Source: Agromyces soli (GTDB lineage: Bacteria > Actinomycetota > Actinomycetes > Actinomycetales > Microbacteriaceae). From it: 64,000 nucleotides of DNA. The notes beneath the pieces were generated by a model that worked only from the letters and a program-made list of their open reading frames with translations, had not been told where the DNA came from and made no database searches. Of this stretch, positions 1-6,918 are shown in pieces. The stretch covers positions 62,001-126,000 of the forward strand of contig NZ_CP094533.1 of the NCBI RefSeq assembly GCF_022811605.1. Direction: 5' to 3'. A program made the position numbers and the translations under genes. Positions within the stretch are counted from its first letter, which is position 1. Each line of letters opens with the position of its first letter.

Positions 1-479
1 GCCTGGTCGATCGAGTCGCCGCCCGTGAGTCCGTTGATCCAGCTCACGAGCTGGCTCTCGCGCACCGCGACGACGATGCGGTCCCAGTCGTTGACGATGC
101 GGGTGCTCTCGGTGATGACGATCGGCACGATGGTCGCGATCAGACCGACGAAGAGTCCGATCACCACGGCGAAGACGATCAGGATCGCGGCCCAGCGGGG
201 CAGGCCGCGCCGCTGCATCCAGCTGACCACCGGGTCCAGGCCGAGCGCCAGGAACAGCGCGAGCGCCACGTAGAGGATGACGGTGGAGAGCTGGCCGACG
301 ATGCCGCCGAGCGCGAGCGCGACGAGCACGCCCAGCGTCGCGGTGAAGCCGATCCGGAACGCGTTGACGCGGAACGACGGCAGCTCGACCACGTCGGCCG
401 GCCTGCTCGTGGCGTCGCGCACGGTGGCCTCGGCCTTCGCCTGGCCGGAGGCCGATCGGGACTTCGACGGGATCCGCAT
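1..479 (-). CDS. AI-2E family transporter (N-terminal part, truncated by window edge)
   Basis: Polytopic membrane protein of the AI-2E/YdiK family of putative exporters or permeases; the substrate is not known from sequence. The 159 visible codons begin MRIPSKSRSASG. A hydrophilic cytoplasmic tail (about residues 1-38) is followed by hydrophobic segments around 42-75, with the family-typical 'ALGLDPVVSWMQRRG' loop, and around 95-122. The end of the visible part (DWDRIVVAVRESQ) fits the long extracytoplasmic segment of this family. The C-terminal half lies outside the window, so this is an edge effect and not a broken gene. The start is chosen at ATG 479, because a TACGGT hexamer sits exactly 6 nt upstream, predicting a leaderless message. 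Confidence 0.85.
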   Translation of the reverse strand, partial: MRIPSKSRSASGQAKAEATVRDATSRPADVVELPSFRVNAFRIGFTATLGVLVALALGGIVGQLSTVILYVALALFLALGLDPVVSWMQRRGLPRWAAILIVFAVVIGLFVGLIATIVPIVITESTRIVNDWDRIVVAVRESQLVSWINGLTGGDSIDQ

Positions 480-485
480 GCTCCG

Positions 486-491
486 ACCGTA
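486..491 (-). promoter_or_regulatory. Predicted leaderless -10 element of the AI-2E transporter gene
   Basis: TACGGT lies 6 nt before ATG 479 on the minus strand, so transcription would begin at or next to the start codon. Confidence 0.5.
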
Positions 492-530
492 GCCGCGCCC
501 GGCACGTCGCGGAAGGTCCCCCGCGGCGAG

Positions 531-560
531 TTGACAGGCCGAATCTCCTGTGCTCGGAAT
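531..560 (+). promoter_or_regulatory. Candidate promoter of the MFS transporter gene
   Basis: A perfect -35 hexamer TTGACA (531-536) is followed after 18 nt by CGGAAT (555-560), a weak -10. It would give a 5' leader of about 68 nt before GTG 635. This is inference from spacing only. Confidence 0.35.
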
Positions 561-634
561 GAACGGGCGCCGACCGCGTTGACCTCAGGGGGAAGTGCGC
601 CCGTGGGCGACGCGCGCCCGCCGGAAGGAGCACC

Positions 635-2077
635 GTGACCGCAGAGACCGCCGTCGGATTCCGCTCGGAGCGGGGGCCCGTGCTCATCGCGCTCATGCTC
701 GCGACGGGCCTCATCGCCATCGACTCGACGATCCTCGCGACCGCGGTGCCGTCGATCGTGCGCGACCTCGGCGGTTTCGCGCAGTTCCCGTGGCTGTTCT
801 CCGTGTACCTCCTCGCCCAGGCCGTCTCGGTGCCGGTGTACGCGAAGCTCGCCGACACGGTGGGCCGCAAGCCGATCATGCTCGTCGGCATCGGCCTGTT
901 CCTGCTCGGCTCGGTGCTCTGCGGCTTCGCCTGGGACATGACCTCGCTCATCGTCTTCCGTGCGGTGCAGGGCCTCGGGGCGGGCGCGGTGATGCCGGTC
1001 TCGATCACGATCACGGGCGACATCTACACGGTGCGCGAGCGCGCCAGGGTGCAGGGCTACATCGCGAGCGTCTGGGCCGCGTCCTCGGTGATCGGGCCGA
1101 CGCTCGGCGGGCTGTTCGCCGGCTACCTCGACTGGCGCTGGATCTTCTTCATCAACATCCCGCTGTGCGTCATCGCCGCCGTCGTGCTGTGGCGCCGCTA
1201 CCACGAGTCGCTCGGCCGCGAGAAGCACACGATCGACGTCAGCGGTTCGATCGTGCTCACGATCGGGCTCACGCTGCTCATCCTCGCCGTGCTCGAGGGC
1301 GGCCAGGCCTGGTCGTGGCTGTCCTGGCAGTCGCTCGGCGCCTTCGGCCTCGGTGCGGCCCTCATCGTCGCGTTCGTGTTCATCGAGCTGCGGGCGAAGG
1401 AGCCCGTGCTGCCGCTCTGGGTGTTCTCCCGCCGGCTCATCGTCACGACCTCGCTGATCTCGCTCGGCGTCGGCGCCGTGCTCATCGGGCTGACCTCCTA
1501 CGTGCCGACGTTCCTCGAGGTGTCGGCGGGGTCGAGCCCGCTCATCGCCGGCCTCGCGGTCGCGGCGCTCACGCTCGGCTGGCCGATCTCGGCGTCCCAG
1601 TCGGGACGGCTGTACCTGCGCCTCGGGTTCCGCACCACGGCGCTCATCGGCCTCGCGATCGCGATCGCCGGGGCCGCGGCGCTCATCGCCGCGTCGTTCG
1701 TGCCGAACCCGTGGACGGCGGCCCTCGCCTGCTTCATCGTCGGCCTCGGCCTCGGCCTCGTCGCCTCGCCGACGCTCATCGCGGCGCAGTCCTCGGTGCC
1801 GTGGTCGGAGCGCGGTGTGGTGACGGGTGCGAACATGTTCCTCCGCTCGGTCGGCAGCGCCGTCGGCGTGGCGGTCTTCGGCGCGGTCGCGAACGGCGTG
1901 ATCGAGCGCTCCGGGCTCGGCGACCATTCCCCCGTCGCGGTGCAGGGCGCCGCGACCGCGGTCTTCGTCGCCGTGATCGTCGCCGCGGCGGCGACGATCG
2001 TCGCGGCCCTGGTGATGCCCCGGGCGCGGGTGGAGGACGTCGAGCTCGCCCCGAGCGAGCCGTCCGCCGCCGGCTGA
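635..2077 (+). CDS. MFS multidrug transporter, DHA2 (EmrB/QacA) type
   Basis: Proton-driven drug exporter in the cytoplasmic membrane. The 480-residue protein has the family hallmarks: an N-terminal 'LIAIDSTILATAVPSIVRDLGG' helix (DHA motif D1), motif A 'LADTVGRKP' in the loop between helices 2 and 3, and 'RAVQGLGAGAVMP' with 'ASSVIGPTLGGLFAGYLDWRWIFFINIP' (motifs B and C). It then has repeated hydrophobic spans up to about residue 455 and a short polar tail. The length suits a 12-14 helix DHA2 member. The start GTG 635 is supported by the ribosome-binding sequence GGAAGGAG (623-630). It converges with the minus-strand oxidoreductase only 23 nt downstream and has no visible local regulator. 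The drug specificity cannot be told. Confidence 0.9.
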   Translation: MTAETAVGFRSERGPVLIALMLATGLIAIDSTILATAVPSIVRDLGGFAQFPWLFSVYLLAQAVSVPVYAKLADTVGRKPIMLVGIGLFLLGSVLCGFAWDMTSLIVFRAVQGLGAGAVMPVSITITGDIYTVRERARVQGYIASVWAASSVIGPTLGGLFAGYLDWRWIFFINIPLCVIAAVVLWRRYHESLGREKHTIDVSGSIVLTIGLTLLILAVLEGGQAWSWLSWQSLGAFGLGAALIVAFVFIELRAKEPVLPLWVFSRRLIVTTSLISLGVGAVLIGLTSYVPTFLEVSAGSSPLIAGLAVAALTLGWPISASQSGRLYLRLGFRTTALIGLAIAIAGAAALIAASFVPNPWTAALACFIVGLGLGLVASPTLIAAQSSVPWSERGVVTGANMFLRSVGSAVGVAVFGAVANGVIERSGLGDHSPVAVQGAATAVFVAVIVAAAATIVAALVMPRARVEDVELAPSEPSAAG

Positions 2078-2100
2078 AGCGCGGGCGGCGCGGGCGGCGG

Positions 2101-3567
2101 CTACGCCCGCAGCTCGGGGAGGCGGATGCCGAAGCGCTCGCGCAGCGCGAGCCGGGCGGCGTACCAGCCGTTCATGCCGTGCACCGCGGGGCCCGGCGGC
2201 GTGGACGCCGAGCAGAGGTAGACGCCGTCGACGGGCGTCCGCCACGGCGTCCGCGAGACGACGGGACGCTTCACGAGCTGCGCGAGCGTCGTCGCCCCGC
2301 CGCTGAGGTCGCCGCCGACGAGGTTCGCATTGCCGCGCTCGAGATCGGCGGCCGTGCTCGCCGCAGCGCCGAGCACGAGGTCGCGGAACCCCGGCGCGAA
2401 GCGTTCCACCTCCGCCGTGATGAGCTCGGTGGCGTCGAAGGTCGAGCCGGCCGGCACGTGCGTGTACGCCCAGAGCACCTGCTTCCCGGCCGGCGCGCGG
2501 CTCGCGTCGAGCACGCTCGGCTGCGTGACGAGGACGAAGGGATGCCTCGGCGCACCGTCGGTGCCCGGCTGGCGCCCGGCGGCGACCGCCTGCTCGGCCG
2601 CGGCGATCTCGCTGCGCGTGCCGCCGAGGTGCACGGTCGGCGCGAGGCCGACCTCGGCCACCGCCCAGGGCACGGGCCCGTCGAGGGCGAAGTCGACCTT
2701 CGCCACCCCGCTGCCGTAGCGGTAGCGGCCGAGCGCCCGCACGTAGCGGCGCGGCAGTCGCGCCGTGCGCAGCAGTCCCGGGCCGGTGTCGAGGAGCACC
2801 GCCCGGCTCTGCCGCACCTCGGCGAGCTCGCGCACCCGGACGCCCGTCTCGATGCGGCCGCCGAGCCGGCGGAGTTCGGCGGCGAGCGCGTCGGCGATGC
2901 GCTGCGCCCCGCCCTCGGGGAATCCCCAGCCGCCGGCGTGGCCGTGCGCAGCGAGGAGCAGCCCCGCGCCCGCGGAGGCGAGGTTCGGCAGCCGCCCGGC
3001 GGCGTGCGCGATGACGCCGGTGAGCAGCGCCGGAGCGACCGGCCCGCTGAACCGCGAGCTCCACAGGCTCGTGCCCTGATCGACCGCCCTGGCGCCGAAG
3101 CGCAGCGCGGCGACGGGGTCCCGCGGCATCCGGAGCAGCTGCGAGCCCGTGAAGTCGACGACGCCCTCGATGCGCGAGACGAGGGGGCCGACGAGGCGAC
3201 GCCAGTCGCCGCCGTCGGCGCCGAGCCCCACGACCGTGCGCTCGAGCTCGCGCCAGGCGAGCCCGGCGCCGCCGCCGGGCATGGGGTGCGCGTATGACAG
3301 CTCGGGGACGATCCAGCGCAGTCCGCGCGCGGCCCCGGTCTCGCCGAGCAGCCCGAGCTCGCGCAGCACGGGCGAGGCCAACGCGGCGGGATGCACCGCG
3401 GAGCCGACGTCGTGGCGGAACCCCGGCAGCGTGAGCTCGGCGGTGCGGGTGGCACCGCCGATCGTGTCCTCGGCCTCGAGCACGAGCACGTCGAGTCCTG
3501 CCCGAGCGGCCACGACGGCGGCGACGAGCCCGTTCGGCCCGCTGCCGACGACGGTGACGTCGCTCAT
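2101..3567 (-). CDS. FAD-dependent oxidoreductase, phytoene desaturase (CrtI)-like
   Basis: Flavoprotein of the NAD(P)/FAD-dependent amine-oxidase/CrtI superfamily, 488 residues. The N-terminal Rossmann motif is 'VVGSGPNGLVAAVVAARAG' (residues 5-23), followed by an acidic 'VLVLEAEDTIGG' that binds the ribose. The C-terminal FAD motif is 'GVYLCSASTPPGPAVHGMNG', typical of the CrtI-like/pyridine nucleotide-disulfide group found singly in actinobacteria. No carotenoid genes are nearby, so a true desaturase role is unlikely; the substrate is unknown. It is the second gene of a pair: its ATG begins 1 nt after the stop codon of the NUDIX gene (3569), so the two are probably co-transcribed from the leaderless promoter at 4349-4354. 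Confidence 0.85.
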   Translation of the reverse strand: MSDVTVVGSGPNGLVAAVVAARAGLDVLVLEAEDTIGGATRTAELTLPGFRHDVGSAVHPAALASPVLRELGLLGETGAARGLRWIVPELSYAHPMPGGGAGLAWRELERTVVGLGADGGDWRRLVGPLVSRIEGVVDFTGSQLLRMPRDPVAALRFGARAVDQGTSLWSSRFSGPVAPALLTGVIAHAAGRLPNLASAGAGLLLAAHGHAGGWGFPEGGAQRIADALAAELRRLGGRIETGVRVRELAEVRQSRAVLLDTGPGLLRTARLPRRYVRALGRYRYGSGVAKVDFALDGPVPWAVAEVGLAPTVHLGGTRSEIAAAEQAVAAGRQPGTDGAPRHPFVLVTQPSVLDASRAPAGKQVLWAYTHVPAGSTFDATELITAEVERFAPGFRDLVLGAAASTAADLERGNANLVGGDLSGGATTLAQLVKRPVVSRTPWRTPVDGVYLCSASTPPGPAVHGMNGWYAARLALRERFGIRLPELRA

Positions 3568-3568
3568 C

Positions 3569-4342
3569 TCAGAACGCCGAGAGGTACTGCCAGGGCAGCC
3601 CGGTCATGACCAGCCGGTGCCGCGGACCGTCGAGGCCGGCGCCGTGCTCGGCGCCGTCGGAGGCGAGGTACGCGGCATCCTCCTGCCAGAGGAGCGTCGT
3701 GCCGGCCGCGTCGAAGCGACCCGCGAAACGGTGCAGCTCGCGCTGCCGGAACCGCGCGAGGGCGGCGTCGACGGAGGCCTCGGCGGCGAGCCCGTGCAGC
3801 GTCACCCAGGTCGGCGGCCAGAGCGTCATCGCTCCCGAGGCGTGCCGCTCGAGCGCCTCGGCCGGCCGGATCCAGGCGACGGCGACGAGCTCGTCCGGCG
3901 CGGGGCGCAGCTCGCCGTCGGGCATGCGGGCGGCGAAGAACGTCGTGACGAGCCGCTTCTGCGCGATCATCGGCGGCACCCAGTGCGAGAACGCGACGAG
4001 CTCGTCGGGGTCGACGTCGATGCCGATCTCCTCCCGCGTCTCGCGGACGGCGGCGCGGCGGGCGCTCTCGATGTCGTCGACGGCCTGGCCGTGCGCGTCG
4101 TCCGGGTCCACGGCGCCGCCGGGGAACACCCAGGCGCCGCGGAACGAGCCGCGGTCGTGCGGGCGTTCGGCGAGGAGCACCTCGAGCCCGAGCTCGCCGT
4201 CGCGCAGGAGCACGACGGTCGCGGCCGCGCCGAGGGCGGGCGGGGCAGGGGCCGACGGCGCAGCGGCCGGTGGGACGGCGGCAGCGGGCGGCGCTTCGGG
4301 CGGAGCGGTGCTGGCCGGCACCTGCTCGTTCAGGGCGTCCAT
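3569..4342 (-). CDS. NUDIX hydrolase, NUDT7/19-like
   Basis: 257-residue NUDIX pyrophosphohydrolase. The first ~38 residues are a low-complexity Ala/Pro stretch. The catalytic helix reads E-x7-RETREEIG (in 'ESARRAAVRETREEIGI'), preceded by 'FPGGAVDPDD' and an insertion before the box, an arrangement seen in the NUDT19/RP2 group that acts on nucleoside diphosphate-linked acyl-CoAs. That substrate is family knowledge, not shown here. It lies first in a two-gene unit with the CrtI-like flavoenzyme (1-nt gap) and divergent from the metallo-hydrolase gene at 4386. The start ATG 4342 is supported by TAGGCT placed 6 nt upstream. Confidence 0.85.
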   Translation of the reverse strand: MDALNEQVPASTAPPEAPPAAAVPPAAAPSAPAPPALGAAATVVLLRDGELGLEVLLAERPHDRGSFRGAWVFPGGAVDPDDAHGQAVDDIESARRAAVRETREEIGIDVDPDELVAFSHWVPPMIAQKRLVTTFFAARMPDGELRPAPDELVAVAWIRPAEALERHASGAMTLWPPTWVTLHGLAAEASVDAALARFRQRELHRFAGRFDAAGTTLLWQEDAAYLASDGAEHGAGLDGPRHRLVMTGLPWQYLSAF

Positions 4343-4348
4343 GTCGAC

Positions 4349-4354
4349 AGCCTA
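4349..4354 (-). promoter_or_regulatory. Leaderless -10 element of the NUDIX gene at 4342
   Basis: TAGGCT on the minus strand, 6 nt before ATG 4342. It faces away from the plus-strand TACACT at 4374-4379; only 43 nt separate the two start codons. Confidence 0.6.
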
Positions 4355-4356
4355 TG

Positions 4357-4373
4357 CCCGCGCGCCGCGCGGG
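4357..4373. promoter_or_regulatory. GC palindrome between two divergent leaderless promoters
   Basis: CCCGCGCG-C-CGCGCGGG is a 17-bp perfect inverted repeat between the two -10 elements (4349-4354 minus, 4374-4379 plus). It would overlap the upstream promoter region of both genes. It could be an operator or simple GC-rich chance. Confidence 0.35.
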
Positions 4374-4379
4374 TACACT
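4374..4379 (+). promoter_or_regulatory. Leaderless -10 element of the MBL-fold gene at 4386
   Basis: TACACT 6 nt before GTG 4386; this spacing is the main argument for the GTG start. Confidence 0.6.
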
Positions 4380-4385
4380 GCCTGC

Positions 4386-5189
4386 GTGAGCGAGCGGAAC
4401 CGGACGGACGGCGAGCGGGCGAGCAGCGAGGCGACCATCGTGCTCGCGCCGAACCCCGGGCCGATGACCCTCGACGGAACGAACTCCTACGTGCTGCGCG
4501 CGCCCGGCTCGGCGAGCGCGGTGATCGTGGACCCGGGGCCCGACGACGCGGCGCACCTCGCTCGGCTCGCGGCGGCGGGCCCCGTCGAGCTCGTGCTCAT
4601 CACGCACCACCACGCCGACCACGTCGCGGGCGCCCTGGGCTTCGCCGAGCTGGTCGGCGCGCCGATGCGGGCGTTCGACCCGGCCTACTGCGTCGGAGCG
4701 GCGCCGCTCGTCGACGGCGAGACGATGCGCGCGGCCGGCCTCGCGCTCGAGGTGCTGCACACCCCGGGCCACACCGCCGACTCCGCCTGCGTCGTCGTGC
4801 ACGGCGAGGCGGGGCCCGCGGTGCTCACGGGCGACACGATCCTCGGCCGTGGCACGACGATCATCGCCGATCCCGACGGGGCGCTCGGCCCCTACCTCGC
4901 CTCGCTCGAGCGGCTGCGCGCGCTCGCGGGTGCGACGGATGCTCCGGTGCCGGTGCTGCCCGCCCACGGCCCGGTGCTGCCGGACCTCGCGGCGGTCTGC
5001 GACGCGTACCTCGCGCACCGCGCCGAGCGGCTGGACCAGGTGCGCGCGGCGCTCGCCGAGCTCGGCGCCGGCGCCTCCGCCGAGGCGGTCACCGATGCGG
5101 TCTATCACGACACGGATGCCTCGGTCCGCGAGGCGGCCGAGGCATCCGTCCGTGCGCAGCTCGCCTACCTTCGCCGCGAGCGGGGCTGA
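4386..5189 (+). CDS. MBL-fold metallo-hydrolase (LACTB2/glyoxalase II-like)
   Basis: 267-residue metallo-beta-lactamase-fold hydrolase. The family opening 'APNPGPMTLDGTNSYVL' is followed by the metal-binding motif 'THHHADHVAG' (HxHxDH), 'HTPGHTADS' with the third metal histidine, 'LTGDTILGRGTT' with the bridging aspartate, and 'LPAHGPV' near the C-terminus. The final ~70 residues form the winged-helix-like tail of LACTB2 relatives, which are endoribonuclease or hydrolase-like. Start: the reading frame is open far upstream, but GTG 4386 is preferred because TACACT lies 6 nt before it and the homologous region starts shortly after. It is divergent from the NUDIX gene and converges on the reductase at 5195. 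Confidence 0.85.
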   Translation: MSERNRTDGERASSEATIVLAPNPGPMTLDGTNSYVLRAPGSASAVIVDPGPDDAAHLARLAAAGPVELVLITHHHADHVAGALGFAELVGAPMRAFDPAYCVGAAPLVDGETMRAAGLALEVLHTPGHTADSACVVVHGEAGPAVLTGDTILGRGTTIIADPDGALGPYLASLERLRALAGATDAPVPVLPAHGPVLPDLAAVCDAYLAHRAERLDQVRAALAELGAGASAEAVTDAVYHDTDASVREAAEASVRAQLAYLRRERG

Positions 5190-5194
5190 ACCGC

Positions 5195-5767
5195 CTACTT
5201 GACGAGGGCGAAGCCCGCCGTCCAGGAGATGCGCTCCTGCACCGCGAGGGTGAGCTGGAGGAAGCCGATCGACTCGAGCTCGCGGGCCCGGGCGAGGCTG
5301 CCTGCGTCGACCGCCTCGAGGCCGCCGGCGCGCACGAGCTCGGCGAGCGCGGCCTTCGCCGACTCGTCGTCGCCGGCGATGAGCACCGTCGTGGGCACGG
5401 CGCCGCCGACGGTCTTCGAGGCGAGGGTGGCGGCGAAGTTCGTGTTGAACGCCTTCAGCACCTTCGAGTCGGGCAGGGCGGCGGCGAGCTCGGCCGCGGC
5501 GGAGCCGTCGGCCGGCACGACCAGGCGGTCGAAGGTCGAGAAGTCGAGGGGGTTCGTGAGGTCGACGACGATCTTGCCGGCGAGGGCGTCGCGGTGGCGC
5601 TCGACGATCTCGGCGAGCGAGGGGTAGGGCACGGCGAGCACGACGATCTCGCCGGTGATGGCGGTCGCGTCGCGGCCGATCACCTCGACCGAGTTGCCGC
5701 CCGCGGCGACGATCGCGCCGATCGCACTGCCCATGTTGCCGCTGCCGATGATGCTGACCGTGGTCAT
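5195..5767 (-). CDS. NADPH-dependent F420 reductase-like dinucleotide-binding protein
   Basis: 190-residue protein with an N-terminal Rossmann motif 'TVSIIGSGNMGSAIGAIVAAGG' and the layout of the F420-dependent NADP reductase / NAD(P)-binding family ('VLAVPY', 'VVDLTNPLD', 'KVLKAFNTNFAATL'). It probably transfers hydride between NADPH and a cofactor or small substrate; true F420 use is not proven. ATG 5767 is chosen over an upstream in-frame ATG because GGAAGGA sits 6 nt before it. It is divergent from the MarR gene across a 103-nt region with two identical-format inverted repeats, so it is the likely target of that regulator. Confidence 0.8.
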   Translation of the reverse strand: MTTVSIIGSGNMGSAIGAIVAAGGNSVEVIGRDATAITGEIVVLAVPYPSLAEIVERHRDALAGKIVVDLTNPLDFSTFDRLVVPADGSAAAELAAALPDSKVLKAFNTNFAATLASKTVGGAVPTTVLIAGDDESAKAALAELVRAGGLEAVDAGSLARARELESIGFLQLTLAVQERISWTAGFALVK

Positions 5768-5802
5768 TGCCGTTCCTTCCGGGCGCCACTCGGACGCCAT
5801 TA

Positions 5803-5816
5803 GTTGATCTGACAAC
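5803..5816. promoter_or_regulatory. Predicted MarR operator 1
   Basis: GTTG-N6-CAAC inverted repeat. The same format recurs at 5837-5850, 34 bp away centre to centre (about three helical turns). It fits dimeric winged-helix MarR binding near the reductase promoter. Confidence 0.6.
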
Positions 5817-5836
5817 CAACACCCTACGCGGATTCA

Positions 5837-5850
5837 GTTGTTGCGTCAAC
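5837..5850. promoter_or_regulatory. Predicted MarR operator 2
   Basis: GTTG-N6-CAAC, extended by A/T to AGTTG...CAACT. It lies just upstream of the marR -10 element (5859-5864), so occupancy would also autoregulate the regulator. Confidence 0.65.
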
Positions 5851-5858
5851 TATTGCGG

Positions 5859-5864
5859 TAGACT
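5859..5864 (+). promoter_or_regulatory. Leaderless -10 element of the MarR gene
   Basis: TAGACT 6 nt before ATG 5871, immediately downstream of operator 2. Confidence 0.6.
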
Positions 5865-5870
5865 GAGCCC

Positions 5871-6389
5871 ATGACCGACCCGACCCCCTGGCTCTCGCCC
5901 GAGGAATCCGCCGCCTGGGTGCGCCTCGTCGCGGTCGCCGAACTGCTGCCGAGCGCGCTCGACGCCCAGCTCGGCGCCGACGTCGGCCTCACCCACTTCG
6001 AGTACGTCACGCTCATGTCGCTCGCCGGCGCCCACGAGCGCACCATGCGCATGACCGCGCTCGCCGCACTCACGAACGCGACGCTCCCCCGGCTCTCGCA
6101 CGTCATGCGCCGACTCGAGGCGCGCGGGCTCGTGCGCCGCTTCCCCTGCCCCGAAGACCGCCGGGCCACGAACGCCACGATCACCGACGCGGGCCTCGCC
6201 CTGATCGAGCAGGCCGCCCCGGGCCACGTGCGCGCCGTGCGCTCGAACGTGCTCGACGCCCTCAGCCCCACCCAGCTCGAGCAGCTCTACGAGATCGCCG
6301 GCGCCGTGCTCGGCAGGCTCGACCCCGAGGAACGGCTGAACGCCACCTCGTGCCAGTTCAGCGAGGGCCCGCGCACCCGCATCGCGTAG
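5871..6389 (+). CDS. MarR family transcriptional regulator
   Basis: 172-residue winged-helix regulator. The MarR core 'MTALAALTNATLPRLSHVMRRLEARGLVRRFPCPEDRRATNATITDAG' spans the recognition helix and wing (about residues 60-108), including the DRR wing motif. Flanking helices provide the dimer interface. The last ~20 residues are an extension rich in Ser/Arg. It is divergent from the dinucleotide-binding reductase, with two GTTG-N6-CAAC repeats between them, so local repression of both genes is likely. The inducer is unknown. A strong hairpin at 6413-6445 ends the transcript. Confidence 0.9.
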   Translation: MTDPTPWLSPEESAAWVRLVAVAELLPSALDAQLGADVGLTHFEYVTLMSLAGAHERTMRMTALAALTNATLPRLSHVMRRLEARGLVRRFPCPEDRRATNATITDAGLALIEQAAPGHVRAVRSNVLDALSPTQLEQLYEIAGAVLGRLDPEERLNATSCQFSEGPRTRIA

Positions 6390-6412
6390 CCGGGCCCAGC
6401 CGGGGACGACGA

Positions 6413-6445
6413 CGCCCGCCCCGGGACTGATCACCGGGGCGGGCG
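6413..6445. terminator. Bidirectional hairpin between convergent genes
   Basis: Perfect 12-bp arms CGCCCGCCCCGG / CCGGGGCGGGCG around a 9-nt loop, between the stop codons of the MarR gene and the DUF1540 gene. There is no U-tract on either side. Confidence 0.75.
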
Positions 6446-6473
6446 GTTCGTGGCGGTGCCGGCGGATCGCCGC

Positions 6474-6776
6474 TCAGCGCACCTCGTAGGTGAGGCAGTC
6501 GGCGTCGTCCGCACCGGCGCCGATGCGGACCGCCGGGGCGCTGCACTCGAGCTGATCGTTGTGGATGCACTCCGCACGCTGGCAGGCGCCGACGTGCGTG
6601 ACGACCTTGTCGAGCCCGCCCTTCGCGCTCAGCGGGATGAAGGTCGCGCACTCGGCGTCGCCGACCGAGCCGCCGATGGTGACGGCCGCGGCGTGGCAGT
6701 GCGAGTGGTCGTTGTAGGAGCAGCCGGCCACCGAACACTCGGTGACGCGGGGCAGTTCGTCGAGGGTCATGCTCAT
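6474..6776 (-). CDS. DUF1540 domain protein, duplicated Cys-rich domain
   Basis: 100-residue cysteine-rich protein with two successive DUF1540-like units: C14-x4-C19-YN-x5-C27-x15-C43 and C65-x4-C70-x7-C78-x15-C94. The conserved C-x4-C-(Y/H)N pattern with four cysteines per unit suggests metal (probably zinc) binding; the function of the family is unknown. Start ATG 6776 has GGAGG upstream (acggaggccgac spacing); ATG 6770 is an alternative. It converges with the MarR gene across a perfect hairpin and is divergent from the PHP gene at 6919. Confidence 0.85.
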   Translation of the reverse strand: MSMTLDELPRVTECSVAGCSYNDHSHCHAAAVTIGGSVGDAECATFIPLSAKGGLDKVVTHVGACQRAECIHNDQLECSAPAVRIGAGADDADCLTYEVR

Positions 6777-6918
6777 GTCGGCCTCCGTCGTCTCGTTGCG
6801 GGCGATGCTACTCCGGCGACCACCGACCCGCCACGCATTGCGCGGTGTTTTTCCGCAGATCAGGCGAGATTTCTTGATTAGGATTGCCTCACCTTGCCCG
6901 CGGCGCGAGGATGGGGGC

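Noticed and set aside
1..479. Truncated AI-2E transporter as a broken gene
   Set aside because: The frame runs open to the window edge; the missing half simply lies outside.
179..3064. Very long open frames opposite or out of phase with real genes (e.g. 179-3064 minus, 595-3297 plus, 21769-24708 plus, 43427-45457 minus)
   Set aside because: Arg/Ala/Gly-rich translations without domains, caused by high GC; each overlaps a gene with clear family motifs in another frame.
2101..3567. CrtI-like enzyme as a carotenoid desaturase
   Set aside because: No other carotenoid genes nearby; the gene is paired with a NUDIX hydrolase, and stand-alone CrtI-like flavoproteins of other function are common.
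6878..6896. Possible iron box TTAGGATTGCCTCACCTTG before the PHP gene
   Set aside because: About 13 of 19 matches to the DtxR consensus with several mismatches in the half-sites, and no iron-related gene beside it; TAGGAT there may be only a -10 element.
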